Shown here piece by piece: positions 7,801-22,800 of a stretch of DNA of 64,000 bases. A program made the position numbers and the translations under genes. The stretch is taken from NCBI GenBank assembly GCA_003864495.1, contig ML133367.1:310001-374000 (forward strand), in the 5' to 3' direction. Source of the stretch: Nemopilema nomurai. Its lineage: Eukaryota > Cnidaria > Scyphozoa > Rhizostomeae > Rhizostomatidae. The notes under the pieces were generated by a model that saw only the letters and a list, made by a program, of their open reading frames with translations, did no database searches and was not told the DNA's origin. The first letter of the stretch is position 1. Each line of letters opens with the position of its first letter.

Positions 7801-10800
7801 ATGCCGGAGTACTACTGTAAATCGTCTCATTTCAAGTTAATAACTGTCATTTATTAAAGACATATGGTGATAGATCGATGGGCACGGCGCCTCACCCAAA
7901 AACATACAGTTGATGTAACATTGTTTTGGTTAGAAATATGGAAGACATGTAAAGAAAGGAAATGTTTGGGCAATGTATAGGGGGCAATCACACCAATTCA
8001 ATGATTATTATCATTCAAGATAATGAATTTTTCAGGGCATTTAGTGCTTGCATGTGGTGGCTCAAGATTAAAGCCCTAACTATACGAACAACTTTGGCAC
8101 TGCCTCTTGCTTAGCAAATGGCAAATGGGTGCCAGGTATCAATATCATGATATGTAAATTTGCCTTAATCTTCTTTTGCTTTCAAGACAAGCGTCCTCTG
8201 TAACAGGCCATTCCCTGTGCAACGATCCGACAAGGGAATCGCCCTTATCTTATTAATTCCAATAGACAAAATTATAGTCCGTTCGAAATGACTTGACATG
8301 TATACATTTACTGCTTTCGCCGCCAAGGCTTCACCTGTCTGCAGATGGCTGAGAAAAACTGACGCCAATTCCTGCATGTTTGCGATTAAAAAGGAGCATT
8401 ATGGCTGCCCACCTCAAATATCTTTAGTTTTAAAAATGATGTCTTAAATGAGCTGCTTTTACTGATTTCTATGGTCTTCGACATTTGAGCAGTCCAAATA
8501 TGTCAACTCACCTTTATCGACTTGATATAGATAAGAATCCTGAAAAAAAAAACAAACGTTCAAAACTCAAGGGCTAGCATTATTAATGTGAAATGCACAA
8601 TCAGAGCTCGCTGGAATCTGTACGAACAAAACGGGTACTCTGATGTTGTTATTAAATGGAGCGAGCATTGAATGGTCCCATTCAATATCAGCAAATGTAG
8701 ACCAACTGATAGAGTGTTTTCACAACCATAAAGACAGAAAGACATCAAGGCCTTACTCTCTACAATACAAATAATATTGTATATTTAGGACAAGGGTGTT
8801 ATCGAGACACAAGAGCCTTTGACAAAAAGTAGCTTGCTTTTGATGAGATACGAATATATATAGTTATATATAGTTACCATAACTAACCTGGAAGCAATAG
8901 CTTTAAATTGAGCAGAGCATTAACAGAACAGAATTATTAAAAGTCAATTTGGCATGCTTTTAACGATGAAGTATTTTTTTCTAATTTTGGTATCGAATTA
9001 TTTTAGCATTTTATACATCATCACAAAGTAACAATCATTAATTTAATCTTGTGCCCTTTTTCTCGGAGAATCCTGAACAGGATACAAACATTGCAGACGT
9101 TACATAAACTTTCGCCAGGGTGAGAATCAAAATACAAAACTCTGAAATATCTTCACAAACCTGACAGGAGGCAGAAAGAATAACAATGGCGTTCAGATAT
9201 ATTCTCGCTCTTGCATCTGAGCTTTCTTCCCAATTGTAGTCTTGGACAACATTGAGAAGGCCCCGTAGAAGGTACAGAGTTCCATGCTCCGGATGATCCT
9301 AAAAATTAAAGGGCTCTGTTCAAATACTTTCCTCTATTATAACTGATTAAGTGTTAGTGTTAGTTAAGACGCTGTGTAAATGTGACATACATTGGAAATC
9401 CTGTATGTGACATATACCAGACGTTCTCAAACACCACTAAGGCTGTTAAGCAATGTCGCAAGGGATTATCAACAACTTGTATCAAGATCTAATTCACTTG
9501 ACATTCTTGTGGGACTTCTAGTTCACACAGAAGTTTACTGACTTCAACATTAAATTGGTCAGTGGTTTGTTCCCAAACATGCACTATCATTCGCAAAATA
9601 ATTGCCGTCTTTTGATCAGGATTTCCCTAAACGCCTTTGCAGTGAAATTTTACTTCTTAAATGAAAGTTCTCTTTCGAAAAGACTTTCCCACAATAATGG
9701 AGTAGTCTGATAACATTGTCTGGTCAAACAGTCACACAATTCGTGGCAGCCTCGTCGGAACTGCCCTTAGAGAAGACACAACACGAGAGAACTGCCTCCA
9801 TTCGTTTAAACTAAACTTAAAATTGAAAAAAATGTCATAAACCGTTGAAGGACAACTCAATAAACGCGCCTCTGTGTGACCCTAGATACGAATATTCATC
9901 TTCAGCCTTCTATTGTTTATTATCATCACGCTGAGATTTCCAAAGAGTCGAATAAAGCTTTAAAGCAAAAGAAACAAGATAACTTGAAGTACCGCGCTGG
10001 ATCAAAGTAAAAGGGAATCAACAAAAGTATGCACGGGGAAGTTGTGTGGTTAGATTAAAAGGTTAGATTAAAAGGTCGATTTTTCATGACTCAAATACTT
10101 TACTCACCGGAACAACAAGCAAAGTAGAGAGTAGATTATAAATGTACTCTTTGAGGTACGGCTCGGACGACCTCATTTTCAAGTCGATTTCTAGATTGCA
10201 AAGGAGATTGCGTTACAACATTTAACTACAGCATATGACAAACAAAATTATACAAAACAGGCTTGTAGAGGGGGTCCCTTCAAATTGGCATGTAGATGGA
10301 ATACCTTTCTTCAAGAGACGCTTACAGACTATGAAACGTTGTGAATGCAAAGAAAATCTATTTCGATAAAAAAATTCCCCCCTCTTTTGAAAAATATTAA
10401 GCTATATACAATTTGATATGTTACGATTGCAGTTATGACATAGTGGCCTGAATACCTTAGAGGGTTCAGGTAAAGTTGGAAGGAAAAGGTATATGAAAAG
10501 TTTTTTCTGTAAAAAATAATTGCATACTTTAAATGTCAACTAGAACATCATAATAGAAATCCCACTACATAAATCACGGAAACACAGTTGCAATTACCTA
10601 TTGTTGAAGGAACTTCCGAAATAAGATTGACTGCAGTCCTCAAAAAAGCATCCACTAAAATGATATAACAAATAGTGACAAAATTTAGTAAAACTAAGAG
10701 AAATAGTGACCACAAAATTATCCCTCTACAGCATAAAGCAATTTTGAATGCATAATACTGTTGATTTATATGTGTTGCTTCGAAGTGAATTGAGCACCTT

Positions 10801-13800
10801 GCAGTTGAGTTAATTTCAAAAGATGATTCAAAAGCAACTGTAATCTTTACACTTTCAACCTTTCAACTAACAATTTACTTTCATTAGAAGCACATACTAC
10901 AGTAGGTACAATTAGCATGATAGAAACTGTCTATTTATCAGTTCACCTTCCTACTTAAATATTCATTGAACTGATGACCTTTTAATGGAAACTGAGAAAT
11001 AATTCTAATGAAAAAAACCTAACAGTAAGGTAGAAATATCCTCTATTCTAGTGACGATTGCTAATGTTAAACGCAAGGTACCTTGACCGATGCACTGATT
11101 TGCCAATGCAACTTGGCCGGAAATGAGATACAGCTTCAGCCTTTGAAAGATATCAAGCATCGAAGGAATTGTTATGAAGCAGTATGCCATACAAGCCTAG
11201 AATCAGAATTCAGATACGGTTGGAGTTGTTTCTAACCCAATATGAGCATCAATAACCATCAAGTCATCAAGAGGTATTGGAAACTAGGAGCTGAAGACCA
11301 GCTTCTTACAGACTTAATCACAAAAAAACAAAAGAACCACTCAAATGTTTAAAATAATTTTTACAATTAACGAATGCTTGTTTGAGAATTCATTGGCACC
11401 TTTAAAAAATTTTCATCAAACAGCATTCTCATGGAGCGCTTAAATGTAGCAAGATGTTCTTTTTTCATTGAAAAATGAAATTACACTAGCAAAGCATAGC
11501 AATCAATATAAACATTAGTAAATGACGTCACTGTTTTCCAACAAGATTCTCACCCGAACAAATGCTGCAGTTTTTCTGGTGTGATTGCCCTTGACAATGT
11601 CACGTGTTCTCATCGCTAAAGAATTCACTTTCTGAAAAAGGACCAGAAACAAGAGTGCTTTAAAAATATAGTAATATCCCTGATAACTTGTGCAGAGCCA
11701 AGAAAATGTGAGCCGCAACTTTTTCACGTATAAAGGAGGTAATCAATAGTTACCAACTATTGATAGAGGGAGGTACAAATAATTTCTTTTACATTGCATA
11801 AGGTCTTTCTTCACTCGGCATTAATATTCTTCCCTTGTTTAAGAAAATATTTGAAAGCCCAAGAGAAACTCTCTTCCAACTATCGGTCTTTCTTTACTCA
11901 GTATCAAAATTCTTCCCCTGTTTAAGAAATTTTTGAAAGCCCAAGAGGACTCTCTTCCAACTATCGGTCTTTCTCTAGTCAGTATCAAAATTCTTCCCCT
12001 GTTTAAGAAATTTTTGAAAGCCCAAGAGGACTCTCTTCCAACTATCGGTCTTTCTTGACTCAGTATCAAAATTCTTCCCCTGTTTAAGAAATTTTTGAAA
12101 GCCCAAGAGGACTCTCTTCCAACTATCGGTCTTTCTTGACTCAGTATCAAAATTCTTCCCCTGTTTAAGAAAATATTTGAAAGCTCAAGAGAAACTCTCT
12201 TTCAACTATCGGTCTTTCTTGACTCAGTATCAAAATTCTTCCCCTGTTTAAGAAAATATTTGAAAGCTCAAGAGAAACTCTCTTTCAACTATCGGTCTTT
12301 CTTGACTCAGTATCAAAATTCTTCCCCTGTTTAAGAAAATATTTGAAAGCTCAAGAGAAACTCTCTTTCAACTATCGGTCTTTCTTTACTCAGTATCAAA
12401 ATTCTTTTCCTGTTTAAGAAAATATTCAAAAGCCCAGGAGGATTCTATTCAAACTCTCTTTGATAGCCACTGGCAACAAGAATGTTTGAATATGCATGAG
12501 TACAAATTGGCATGCCGTCTAACAAAAAAATAAGGCATCGGCATTCTTTATCGGCATCTTAAGGGCATTAATCAACTAAACCAAAATAAAATTGATGAAG
12601 CGATGGTAATCAAAAGAATGAAAATCGCAAACATAAAAAGGATGCAATTTACTGGTTATAAGCGAACATGCCTTAAGAAAAGATAACAATCTGCAAGCTT
12701 CCTTTCTAAAGACAAACTGTAAGCTGTAAGAGTTTTAGGAAAATTGACACACGAATCAATATGATCCTTGATTGGGATTGAGAAGAGGATAATTATGCTT
12801 AGCAAAACGCACCTGGACAAGAACCATCAGCACATTATCTAAATTTGTAAAACTATCTCTCGCTAGGACATAGAAGTTCAACTGCTGCTCAAAATCTCTG
12901 CCGTAGTTCACCTGAAAAAAAATGGTAATTAACATTATGCATTGGTGCTCGATAGCCAAGACTGTTCATATACGAAGAAGAATATAAACAAGATCCAATT
13001 GTACGAGATTAAACTGATTAAATGAGCGATGTCCCTTAGAGAATGGGCTTATATCATACATCAATTCGGAACTCTGTCTAAAAAAATATATAATAATTAT
13101 CAAGACTATCTATTGCCAGTCTAGATCGCCTTTTAGAGGAGTTCTACCGTTCAAAAGAACACTTCATCTACAATTTCCCAAAGCTGCAAGACTGTAAACC
13201 TAAATGACGTCATAGTTGGTGAAAATCACTTAAATTAGTGCAAGTCTTAAATAAAACTAAAACCCGATGCAATTAAAGCTCTTGCAAAAACGTTTTAGTT
13301 ACCGTCTGGACAAAGTGGGAAATCAAACTCCCGATGGTTCTACGACTATCCTCCAGCGACAAAGAGCTGAAAATTAAATTGAAGAAGATGTTGAGCTCAA
13401 TAAACCCCAAGTTGGCACAAATCAGCACATATTTCCCATCCATTCTCTTCGACTTTAAAACCAGTGAGTTACCTTACAAAACTTTCAGAGCTACTTTCTA
13501 CACCTTGAAAATAATCTCGCTTAACTTGAATAATATTTTTGTGCAAAATAAATTGGAACTAAAACTTACTTTACAGAATCATGCATAGTTTTGCAGATTT
13601 GAGTCAGTGCATTGATAATAACTGGATCTGTTGTATCTTCTTTTTGAAAACTATAAAAGAAAAATAGCTACAAAGTATGAGTGATGGTAATTGTTGTAAT
13701 TACTAAAAGCCCAGGGTATTTGCTTGGACCCAGTCCTCTTCCCATCAGCCACAGCGCTGTCAACACCCTCCACTGTTTTATTATTCAAGGCACTCGCCCA

Positions 13801-16800
13801 CGACACTCGATGAGCCACTTAGAATATTGCTCGCAAAAGTATAGTCACTTGAATTGTAAATAGACATCTTGAGTTATAATTTAAAGAAGAACGTCAAGTC
13901 TTGATATCTCTGGCACAGAATCCAGTCTTTACAAGAGCAATTACGTTGCGTTTGGCAAAAGTGTGACGGAAAGTAAACAAAACTCTGTTATATAGTAAAG
14001 TTATCCCCATTTCATGCATAGAAATCTGTCCCCACCAGATGATCCAGCTAGGGTCAATAATAGCATTTTCGTTGTATTGTTTTTAAGGTGCTCCCCAATG
14101 TTATAGATAAAATGATCTCTTAATTTCTTTAGTTCGCTTTTTCATGATGTTTTTGGCATAACCGATTGGATTTTGGACAGCGAACTTTATCCCATTAACT
14201 GCTTGCATTTTCATTTCTTATCTACATAGTTCATAGGTACATAGTTTTCAATCCGTCACCTTCATGGAAATTTATTCCAAAGATATGTGAAGTACGAACC
14301 GGATAAAAGCTTCCATTATTGTCTTGCAAGCATCCACTTTCATTGATTCTTTTTGAAACATGTCCAAGAAAGGTAAAAAATTTTCCTAGAATTTAAATGA
14401 AAAAGGCTGAGAAAACATGTATTAGAGCGACCGAACAGGCAGCTTGAGATGGTCGCTGCAATCGATACAACAGTCTGCTTGATTTACTAAACCACCAACA
14501 TATGAAGCCAGTGAGACTTGTTTCTAAAATGTATCACCCAGTTAAATTTCCCTATGTTGCTCACTTCAATGTGGCTTATATTGCATGTGAAGTTTCTGTG
14601 GCACAAATGAGCGGCATTTTTGAGCTTAGAGAAAGATTCATAAACGGACACCATAATCTAATTGCATGCTCTGTGCAAAATATCACAGGGCCTTATCATG
14701 ACTATAGACTATTGTTAACGTATTACTGCTCCAAGCTGAGAACCATCCAATTTCGGGCCTACGCCTCATAAGAGCTCAGTAAATCAAAACAGTGTATGAT
14801 GCGAGAGATAGGAGAACATACCATCTGAAACAGCGCATTGAAGTCCTTCATATTGTTGACGACTTTGGAGACGATCGAGATTAGCTGAAAGAGGCAGGAA
14901 CCCACTTGCATGATTATGAGAATATATACAAAAATATCTTCGTCACACAGTCACACGGATAAAAATTAAGTTCAGAATAAGAGTTATCAAGGAAATAAAT
15001 ACCTTAGTGTACAAATTACCGATTGAAACAATGTTGGTAAATCCTAAAGGGAATAAAAACCTAGCAATCGTTGAATCTAGTTGAATCTCAAGACGCTTTT
15101 AGATTTTCTTATTACAGATTCATTTCAAAACATTGGTCTTATTTTCATTTCAAATAATTATTAATTAAAGTTGCGAATTGTATGCAAAGAAGATAATCAT
15201 GTTCGGTAATGAGAAACCTCATCATTTCTATAGCTAGAAAGCATTTTCTTACTTGTGGGTAGTGGTCTTCAAATGCCCTGTCGGGTGTCATATGCTTTAC
15301 GATGTCACCCAGAAGCGTGTTCAGCTCACGGGCCTATGGAGACAATGGGTAAATAAGAAATAACAACAAGTGGAGCACTACAAACCTATTGTGAACAATA
15401 ACTCACAGGCTATTGCACCTTTTGGCTGAACCAGCAATATACTTTCAGCTAAAAAGAACAAAATCAAATCTTAAAGAGTCTAGGTTTTGTAAATACTTCT
15501 TTTTCACTAGCCTCCAACAGGCAGCTCTAAATCACACATTTGTGAAGAGCTTTCTGTTCAGTAAGAAGAACATATTCATTTCGTAGTATTGTCAGTGACT
15601 TGCAAGTTTAGAGGATTGCCGTGAAATGTCTCTGGAGAACATGGGACAATCCTCCCGGGTGACTTTCAAACTTTTCAGCACCATGCATTCAAGGTACCAT
15701 GGAGATTAAACACGTTTAAGGAGTCGTGCCAGTTAGGCTTCAATCTATTTCATAGTCTGTTCTACAAAAGGGGGCATTTCAAAGTACGGAGCCTGGAAAT
15801 GCTTGAGTCGAAGCGTTCTAGAAAAACAGATGCTACGTTTTCTGAGAATACGTACCGTAAAGTGCTTGATTGGGTATTCAATCCATGCATCTGCAACTTC
15901 AATATAAATCTGCAAAAACAACCCCATATTCACAACAGAATTTTAAAAAAATCTAAAATGGAATACGGCATAAATTGGCGAATTTTTGATAGCCTACTCA
16001 ACATATTTTCTATACCTAAAGTACTTTTTTTCGTCCAGCACTCCTCAGAGTATGCAAACGTCGGAGAATAACCAAAAGCTGACAGAATAAATAGCCAGAT
16101 GCGGATCGAAAACACTAGAGGGTGATAAGCAGAGCACGTGATTGGTTGTAATTGACCGCTTTTTCTAGCCATTGTGAAGGTTTGTACCACAAAACAATTG
16201 TTAAACATATTTCAAGATAAAGATTGACAAACGATTTTCGAAGCATGAAAAATAAAAAAAACGAGTTATGAATGATCCATGCAAGATAAGGATTTCACGT
16301 TCTGAATATCTGAATATCTACGAAATCTCTGTTCTTAATTTCAGCATCAATCCAAAACGATGGGATATAGGATTCCAAGAAAAAAGCCAGTAGGTGGGGA
16401 CGTTTAAAAAAGGCTCAGTAGACATAGCCCCTAAGCGTCTAAAAGCCCGTTCCAGGACATTGGTTTGAAATATTCCAGCAAAGATTCGGATGAAGTAATG
16501 GAAAGAAAAAACAATGTTAAGCTTATTAGAGAAAAACATAAGAAGGGATTGAGGAGGAGCTAGCCTGACGTCACATACTTAGAGATAGAATCCTCGAAGC
16601 ACTTATCTAGTTAAGCAGGCACTTACAGCTGGATCCTTGAACTTTGTCACTATTTTCCAGACCTAGAATCAAAACTCCATGATTATTGCCAAAATCAACC
16701 CCATCATCTCCTGTAAGTCATGGCTTCCAAAAAGATAACACAATCAAGCCATCATTAGAAGATCTTTCACTACAGAGAGCATTAGCGATATTAAAAGGTG

Positions 16801-19800
16801 TGCTTCACGCCACGGCGACTAAAAACGTCAAACATTCTACCTTGTCTCTAAAAAGAGAGAGCCAAAAGTAGAAAGTATTAGGAGAACAGAGAAAGTTGAT
16901 GCAGTTATTGGAGAACGTAGATGATTGATGCAGTTATTGGATAAGGCTCTAGCAAAGTTTGCGATACGTAGCATGTGCATTCCTCAAACTGATTGTTAAT
17001 GTATGTAATTCAATAATGTCATCGTCTCTATCTGAATCTTTGTACACTGTTTTTTATATAGTATCTCTGTTGTTCTGTCTTTATGTATTGATAAACAAAC
17101 TGTGATGCTGTATAGAATGATAAGATCCAGATTGAAGCGTCCAGTCGTTGGATTGCATATGACGTAAACCTATGAGCTTGTATATTTCTTCCTCGCTACA
17201 AATGCAAGAGACAGATTAATTACATAAGCTGTTTTTACCTCGTTTAGCAAGCTCAGTCGCACACTCTCAGGAGGGTCGGCAACAGTTACTGAATGGCCTA
17301 GAGTTTTATACAGCTGGCTCTGAAAAACAGAAAATTTCTAAAATCAAACTTAAATTCCGTTGAAAAGCCTCTAATGGCATCAAGGATAATGGCGTTGCAC
17401 GTTGAAGTTGCTTTTGGCATCAAATAGAAATCTTCAAAGTAGAAAAAATGAGTAACCATTTCTAGAGATACATTGAAATTTTAATACCCATCAGTATCAC
17501 CTTCATCAAACTAGAAAACTAGGATTTATTTGTTAAGGTGATTAATATAAATTAACAAACTCTGAAGAACTAACTAACTGTTCATATATAAATAGTTTAA
17601 CGACTCATCTTTATAAAGTTGCCACTAAAGGCGGGTGATAAACATTAAAAACCCTTGAATTTACAACTACTTCAAGTTACCTTGGGCAATCCCATGTCAT
17701 CGCATTCCTTGATCAGCGAATTGATCTCTAGTGCCCTGGAGAAAAGCAAAACTGCATAACTTCAAAATGCATTTAGCACCACGATTACAAATGATTGCAA
17801 TTTAGCCTTAAAAATCCATCTCTAATAGAAAATAAAGAGCATACAATTCCAACATGACGTAGAAGTTCCAGACCCTTTTCTAGCTGGTGATGTTATAGGT
17901 TTATGGTAATACGCAGCTACTATCAAATGGTGATAAAAACTTTCGGATGATTTGAACTCCAATCTACTCGGATAGACATTACGTTTCATCCGCTCAACTG
18001 GTCGATTTGACTAATATCTTTTCAAAATTTAGCAATGTGCATGCAACCATCACATAATCTCAACCTTTTTTGTTTTTGTATAGAAGTAAAATTGTATGTA
18101 GTTTTTAACTTTTCTTTAAAACGTCATGGGATAGTCATAGTCCTTTGCTCCGTATGGTATAGTTCTGGTAGTATTAGAAAATAATTGCAGGTAAAGTAGC
18201 ATGTAATATGTATTGTCAATTGTTTCAATGGAGCAAAAAAATAATAATAATAATATATGTAAATCCGGAGATCCCTAGGCGAAGTCCTAACAAATATAGG
18301 AAGGTAAGCAATGATAAGAAAGGATGATAAAAAAAGTTGAATAGTTTTCGTCCAGAAAGGACAGTTAAAATTACATTAAGGGAAGAGTACTTTGGAGTTT
18401 AAAATTCTAGAACGGGAAAAGAGTTCAAGAGCAAAATTAATGTATAATTCAGGAAAAGCGACTTAAAAAGGTGAGCACTGACTGTATACCTTAATAGTCT
18501 ACGCAGCGTATTTCTGGTTATAAGAGAGAATAATCAAAGTCAACTTTGATGCTCAAAAGCAAAACCATAACATCGTCTTACCTTCTACTTATAAATGCCG
18601 GATCAAAGGAACTCAAGACAGAATTCAGGACAAGAGTGCTGCAAAAGGAGAAAGTACCACTCATTTTACTTTGCAATAAAATAGCTTGTATCTAACAATT
18701 TTGCAACTACTCTTTTCTTCTATGACTGTAGATACATGCATTTATAGATCTGAATTATGAATAGGAAAATTTCATTCGAGCGATAATGCTATCTTCTAAA
18801 TAAAATGTTTAAAATATGCACCTGTTGCAGGACTTGCAACTCTCCAAAATCTGAACAAGCACCTCCTAGTAAGGATTCAAAAAGAAAAAATATATTTAAA
18901 ATATCAACTGCGAAAATTCAATATTGTTATAAAACAAAATAGATCAGCTGCTATTGACAAACCTTTATACTCATTATAATACATCACTTAAGTCAACCTT
19001 TTCATATTGGGCATATCAGAGATATCTTATTCTAATGTTCTTCGCTTCAAAGAAAGCACCAGAGATGATATAGGAGTAATATGGACTCTTCTGGGCCAAA
19101 GGAATTGCAAAACATGGTTATAAAACAATTTTTTCTTTATTTTTGTCAAACGAAAATAACATCTTTAAGTCTTCAAATAATGTCTCCTTGGCACCAAGAA
19201 CTTAAACAGTTGAAAAAAATTATTGAAAGCTAGATTGCAGCATTTGCCAAACTTTAAGTGCGAAACGCTAAACCCTCATTTATGCTACAATACCATTCAA
19301 GCCTTTTCCCATGGACAAAGATTTTGCTGCTATTTTCAATCGTTCAGTATTGTAAGATCAACCATAGGGTGAGATACGTGTGATGACCAAGGGGATGATG
19401 CAGCATCAGGCATCAAGGCGGCATACCTCCGATGCTTTGTAGGATATGCACTGTAGGATCCACTCCACGGCAGGTGAGTACAATTGCAAATACTTTGGCA
19501 TTCCTGAAACAAAAATACTTTGGATATTGGCAATGTTCACGAAATCTTTACAGTACAAGAAAAGAACAGAGATTACCATGGATATCACTGTATGTGCAAA
19601 CCAGCAAAATGAAGTAGGCAAGTAGACGTGGCCTAAGATGTTCAAATAAAGTATTTTTGTGGTTATTAAAGTAATCAGATTGTTTGTTTGATTCAAGTAA
19701 TAAGATTGAAAATTTAGTTGAATGGCCCCCTCCCCACACTTTTTTAATCTTCTTTTTCCATTCCCGAACCAAAAAACAAGTGCCCCCGCCTTCAATTTCT

Positions 19801-22800
19801 CCCTTTCCTAAAAATTGCGAGCCCCCTCTTTGATGCAAAATACAACAGAGTTCCATCTGTCATCATTGCCCCGCCCCCTTGTTAAGACAATAAAGATTCA
19901 ACACTTGCATCGCAAACAAAATAATTGATAAAACAGTTTAAATCTTATACACTAAATTTGCTTAATTGTAGTGAAGTCATGTATTACCAATTCTTTGCAT
20001 TGCCAGAGAATTCTGCACACTGTTATTTGTCAACTGAAAATTAAATAACATTACCAATCATTAAGTAATCACTAAGTGAACCTACTGCATGATGCTTTAA
20101 GCTTTCTGTTAAATGTTCAAAACGTGCCTAGAACATGCGAATCGTCCAAGAAATAGCCAAGGTAAAAAGCTCTTCAAATAGAAAAGTAGGGAATTACAGT
20201 TGATAAAAACCTTTCAATCGCTTTCACGTAAATTAATATTTAAACTGTTTATCTAGTTGAAATTCTGATTTTCTTGACGGGCAGAAGGAACTATTAAGCA
20301 GATTGGTAAAACAATAAATGTAATAACCTTGACAAGATTTCCAAAAATTCCTAAAAGGTCTTCACTAACATGCATACACATCACTTACACTACTTCACTA
20401 ACATCACTTAATATCAAATTCAATACTATACCTGTCCATATGAAAATAGAAAATCGAGGATAGAAGGCTTCTGGTGATCCCGAACTTTTGGCGCAACGTC
20501 CATACCAACCTAGGATAAAACATGGTGCATGGTGTGAACAGGTGCATCAAAAGAAAAGCATTGGAAAATCATATAGAAACGGTAGTGACACCATATTGCA
20601 GGGTAAAAACTAGGCAAGAAGACTGTCGTGGTCCATGCAAAGTAGATAGTGAAAAGAAGTGCAAGGGATAGACCTCGCTACAAGTGAATACAAAATAGAA
20701 GCCGGTTTCCCTCTTTGGCCCCGCTCCCCAGGTCAACGGCAAAAGTAGAATATAACACGAAACAGATCCTATTCTTTACAGCAGCACCCGCAGTGGCAAT
20801 TTTTTTCTCCACAGCGGCGATAAAGCAAACGTTTGTACGCAGCAGATCATTGGTAGTAGTAATATGTAAGAACACGAAAAATTGAAAAATTGCTTGTAGG
20901 GTTTTAACGTAAAATGCTCAGTCTACTATAAGGATTATATTCAACAAAGAATAAAAATGATCATGAAATAGCTAAAGAACCTGGCATTAGATCTAAACAA
21001 ACAATTGAAATCGAAAAACAACTAAAATCTTAAGATTGAGCCGCTGTGTTAGGTATTTATCGGTGTATCTTTCTTTGGCCTCGAATGCTAATGCTTTATC
21101 AATTTTTTGATTAATCATTTAATAAATTAAAAAAGTAACGATCATAATTTTGAAACAAAATGACTTAACAAACACAGGAAATAAGATAGTGTGTATCGCC
21201 ATATACCCTCTTTCCATCATTCTTACAAAATAAGTGTGCATGTGCTTCTGGCAAACGTCCGAAATTCTAATTTGATCGAAAACCAAGCTTATAAAGTGTT
21301 GACAAAGCACAGCCGAATAAACAATTACCATAAATCCTCGAATTGGCCCCTCCCTCGAAAAAGCCCCCCCCCCCCTCGAATAAGCCCCCACTCTATAACT
21401 ACAAATTTTCAATAAGCCCCCCTCGATTTGTTGATTTTTGACTCCTGAGATTGCCTTTGGCATTTTAGTGAATTACCACAAAAATTTATATTATTGTTAA
21501 TAATTCAATCAAATGTTACTTTGTACTTAGGCCATTTTTTATAGTATGAAAAGAAACAAATTTCCAAAACTATGTGGCATGTTTCAGGAACTTTTATGAG
21601 CCCCCATCCAAAAATAAATAAGCCACCAGGGGGGCTAATTGTTTATTGTGCTATGATATCATACGATCAAACCCATTTGGAAGGCCGCTAAAGCCTGGTT
21701 TCCATATAGCCGTAAAGCTGCCTGCGACCGCTTTCTGCCATCTTCCATCTTCCATCCCTACGGTATCGCCGGCAGATAATTCTTTATGGAAACGCTTTCT
21801 CGCGGTACCGCAGGCAGCTGTTTGAAGTGCCGTAAGATTGCCAGGAGAAAGTTGAACTTTCCCCGGCTCTTACGGCAGCCTCCCGGTACATTCTTTTGTT
21901 CGAACGAATCATGTGATGTGCAAGAACCAATTGAATAGGGCCTGCGTTTATTACAGCAGCCATGTGTGTTTTGAATTTTGACCGCCAGTTTTTCCCGCTC
22001 AAACTTTAACTAGTTACCGGCATAGTTACCGATGCCGCAGGCAATTGCAAACAAAACGTTTCCATTTGCCGAAGGTGGAAGATGGCAGAAAGCAATCGCA
22101 GGCAGTCTTACGGCTATATGGAAACCAAGCTTAAAGCGCATTGCCTCTTGCGCGTACAGAGAGACTGCGCATGTGTAGTGGTCGCCCGCTTGGGGAAAAC
22201 TGCTGCTCATTTGAAATTTATTTGAAAGTTCAAACAACAACCACTCAGCTTGCCTGCCGCCCATCCGCGCAGTGACTAAAGCACCGCGGGAGCAATCATC
22301 AATTGGCTAGGGGGTCCTCGAAAGGTCCCCGTAGCCACGCTTCTTGCTCAGGGAGGCTGGCTATGCCTCCTCATCGTGGTTGCGAGTGTTGTCTTTGTTG
22401 ATGGACAAAGACGGGACGCGTACTATAGAAATGATCCTAGTAAGTACGGTCTTAAATTTCTAAATGGTGAATGGCACGAAGTGCTTCACAATAAAATCGC
22501 GGTGAATGTGGGTAAATTTTTCGCGCATGCGCAACACTAAATCTGATTTTTGTCAATTTTTGCAGTAGAGACGGTTTTAAAAAAGTGTTGGAATTGGAAA
22601 TTTTTACTAAGTAACATTATACTGTATTGCCGATGTGTCTTTTCTCACTAAAAGCTTTCTAATGACTTGAACAGGATTATAGTGGAACAGGTCGGTTTGA
22701 TTCCGTTGCGACAATGAGCTCCCACCCTTAACGCAAATATTCATTTCTTTACATCATTATTTAATCATTAGTAATTCAAATGCATGGAAGTCTTTGTTTC

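Noticed and set aside
8165..8377. Minus-strand frame ([18 protein letters not shown]) inside VPS35L that looks helical
   Set aside because: The exons on either side join in phase without it and match the family directly. There is no matching segment in VPS35L.
11839..12150. 103-aa repetitive ORF on the minus strand
   Set aside because: It is the translation of the 81-bp minisatellite units. It stays open only because the unit is a multiple of three and fails where units are 83 bp.
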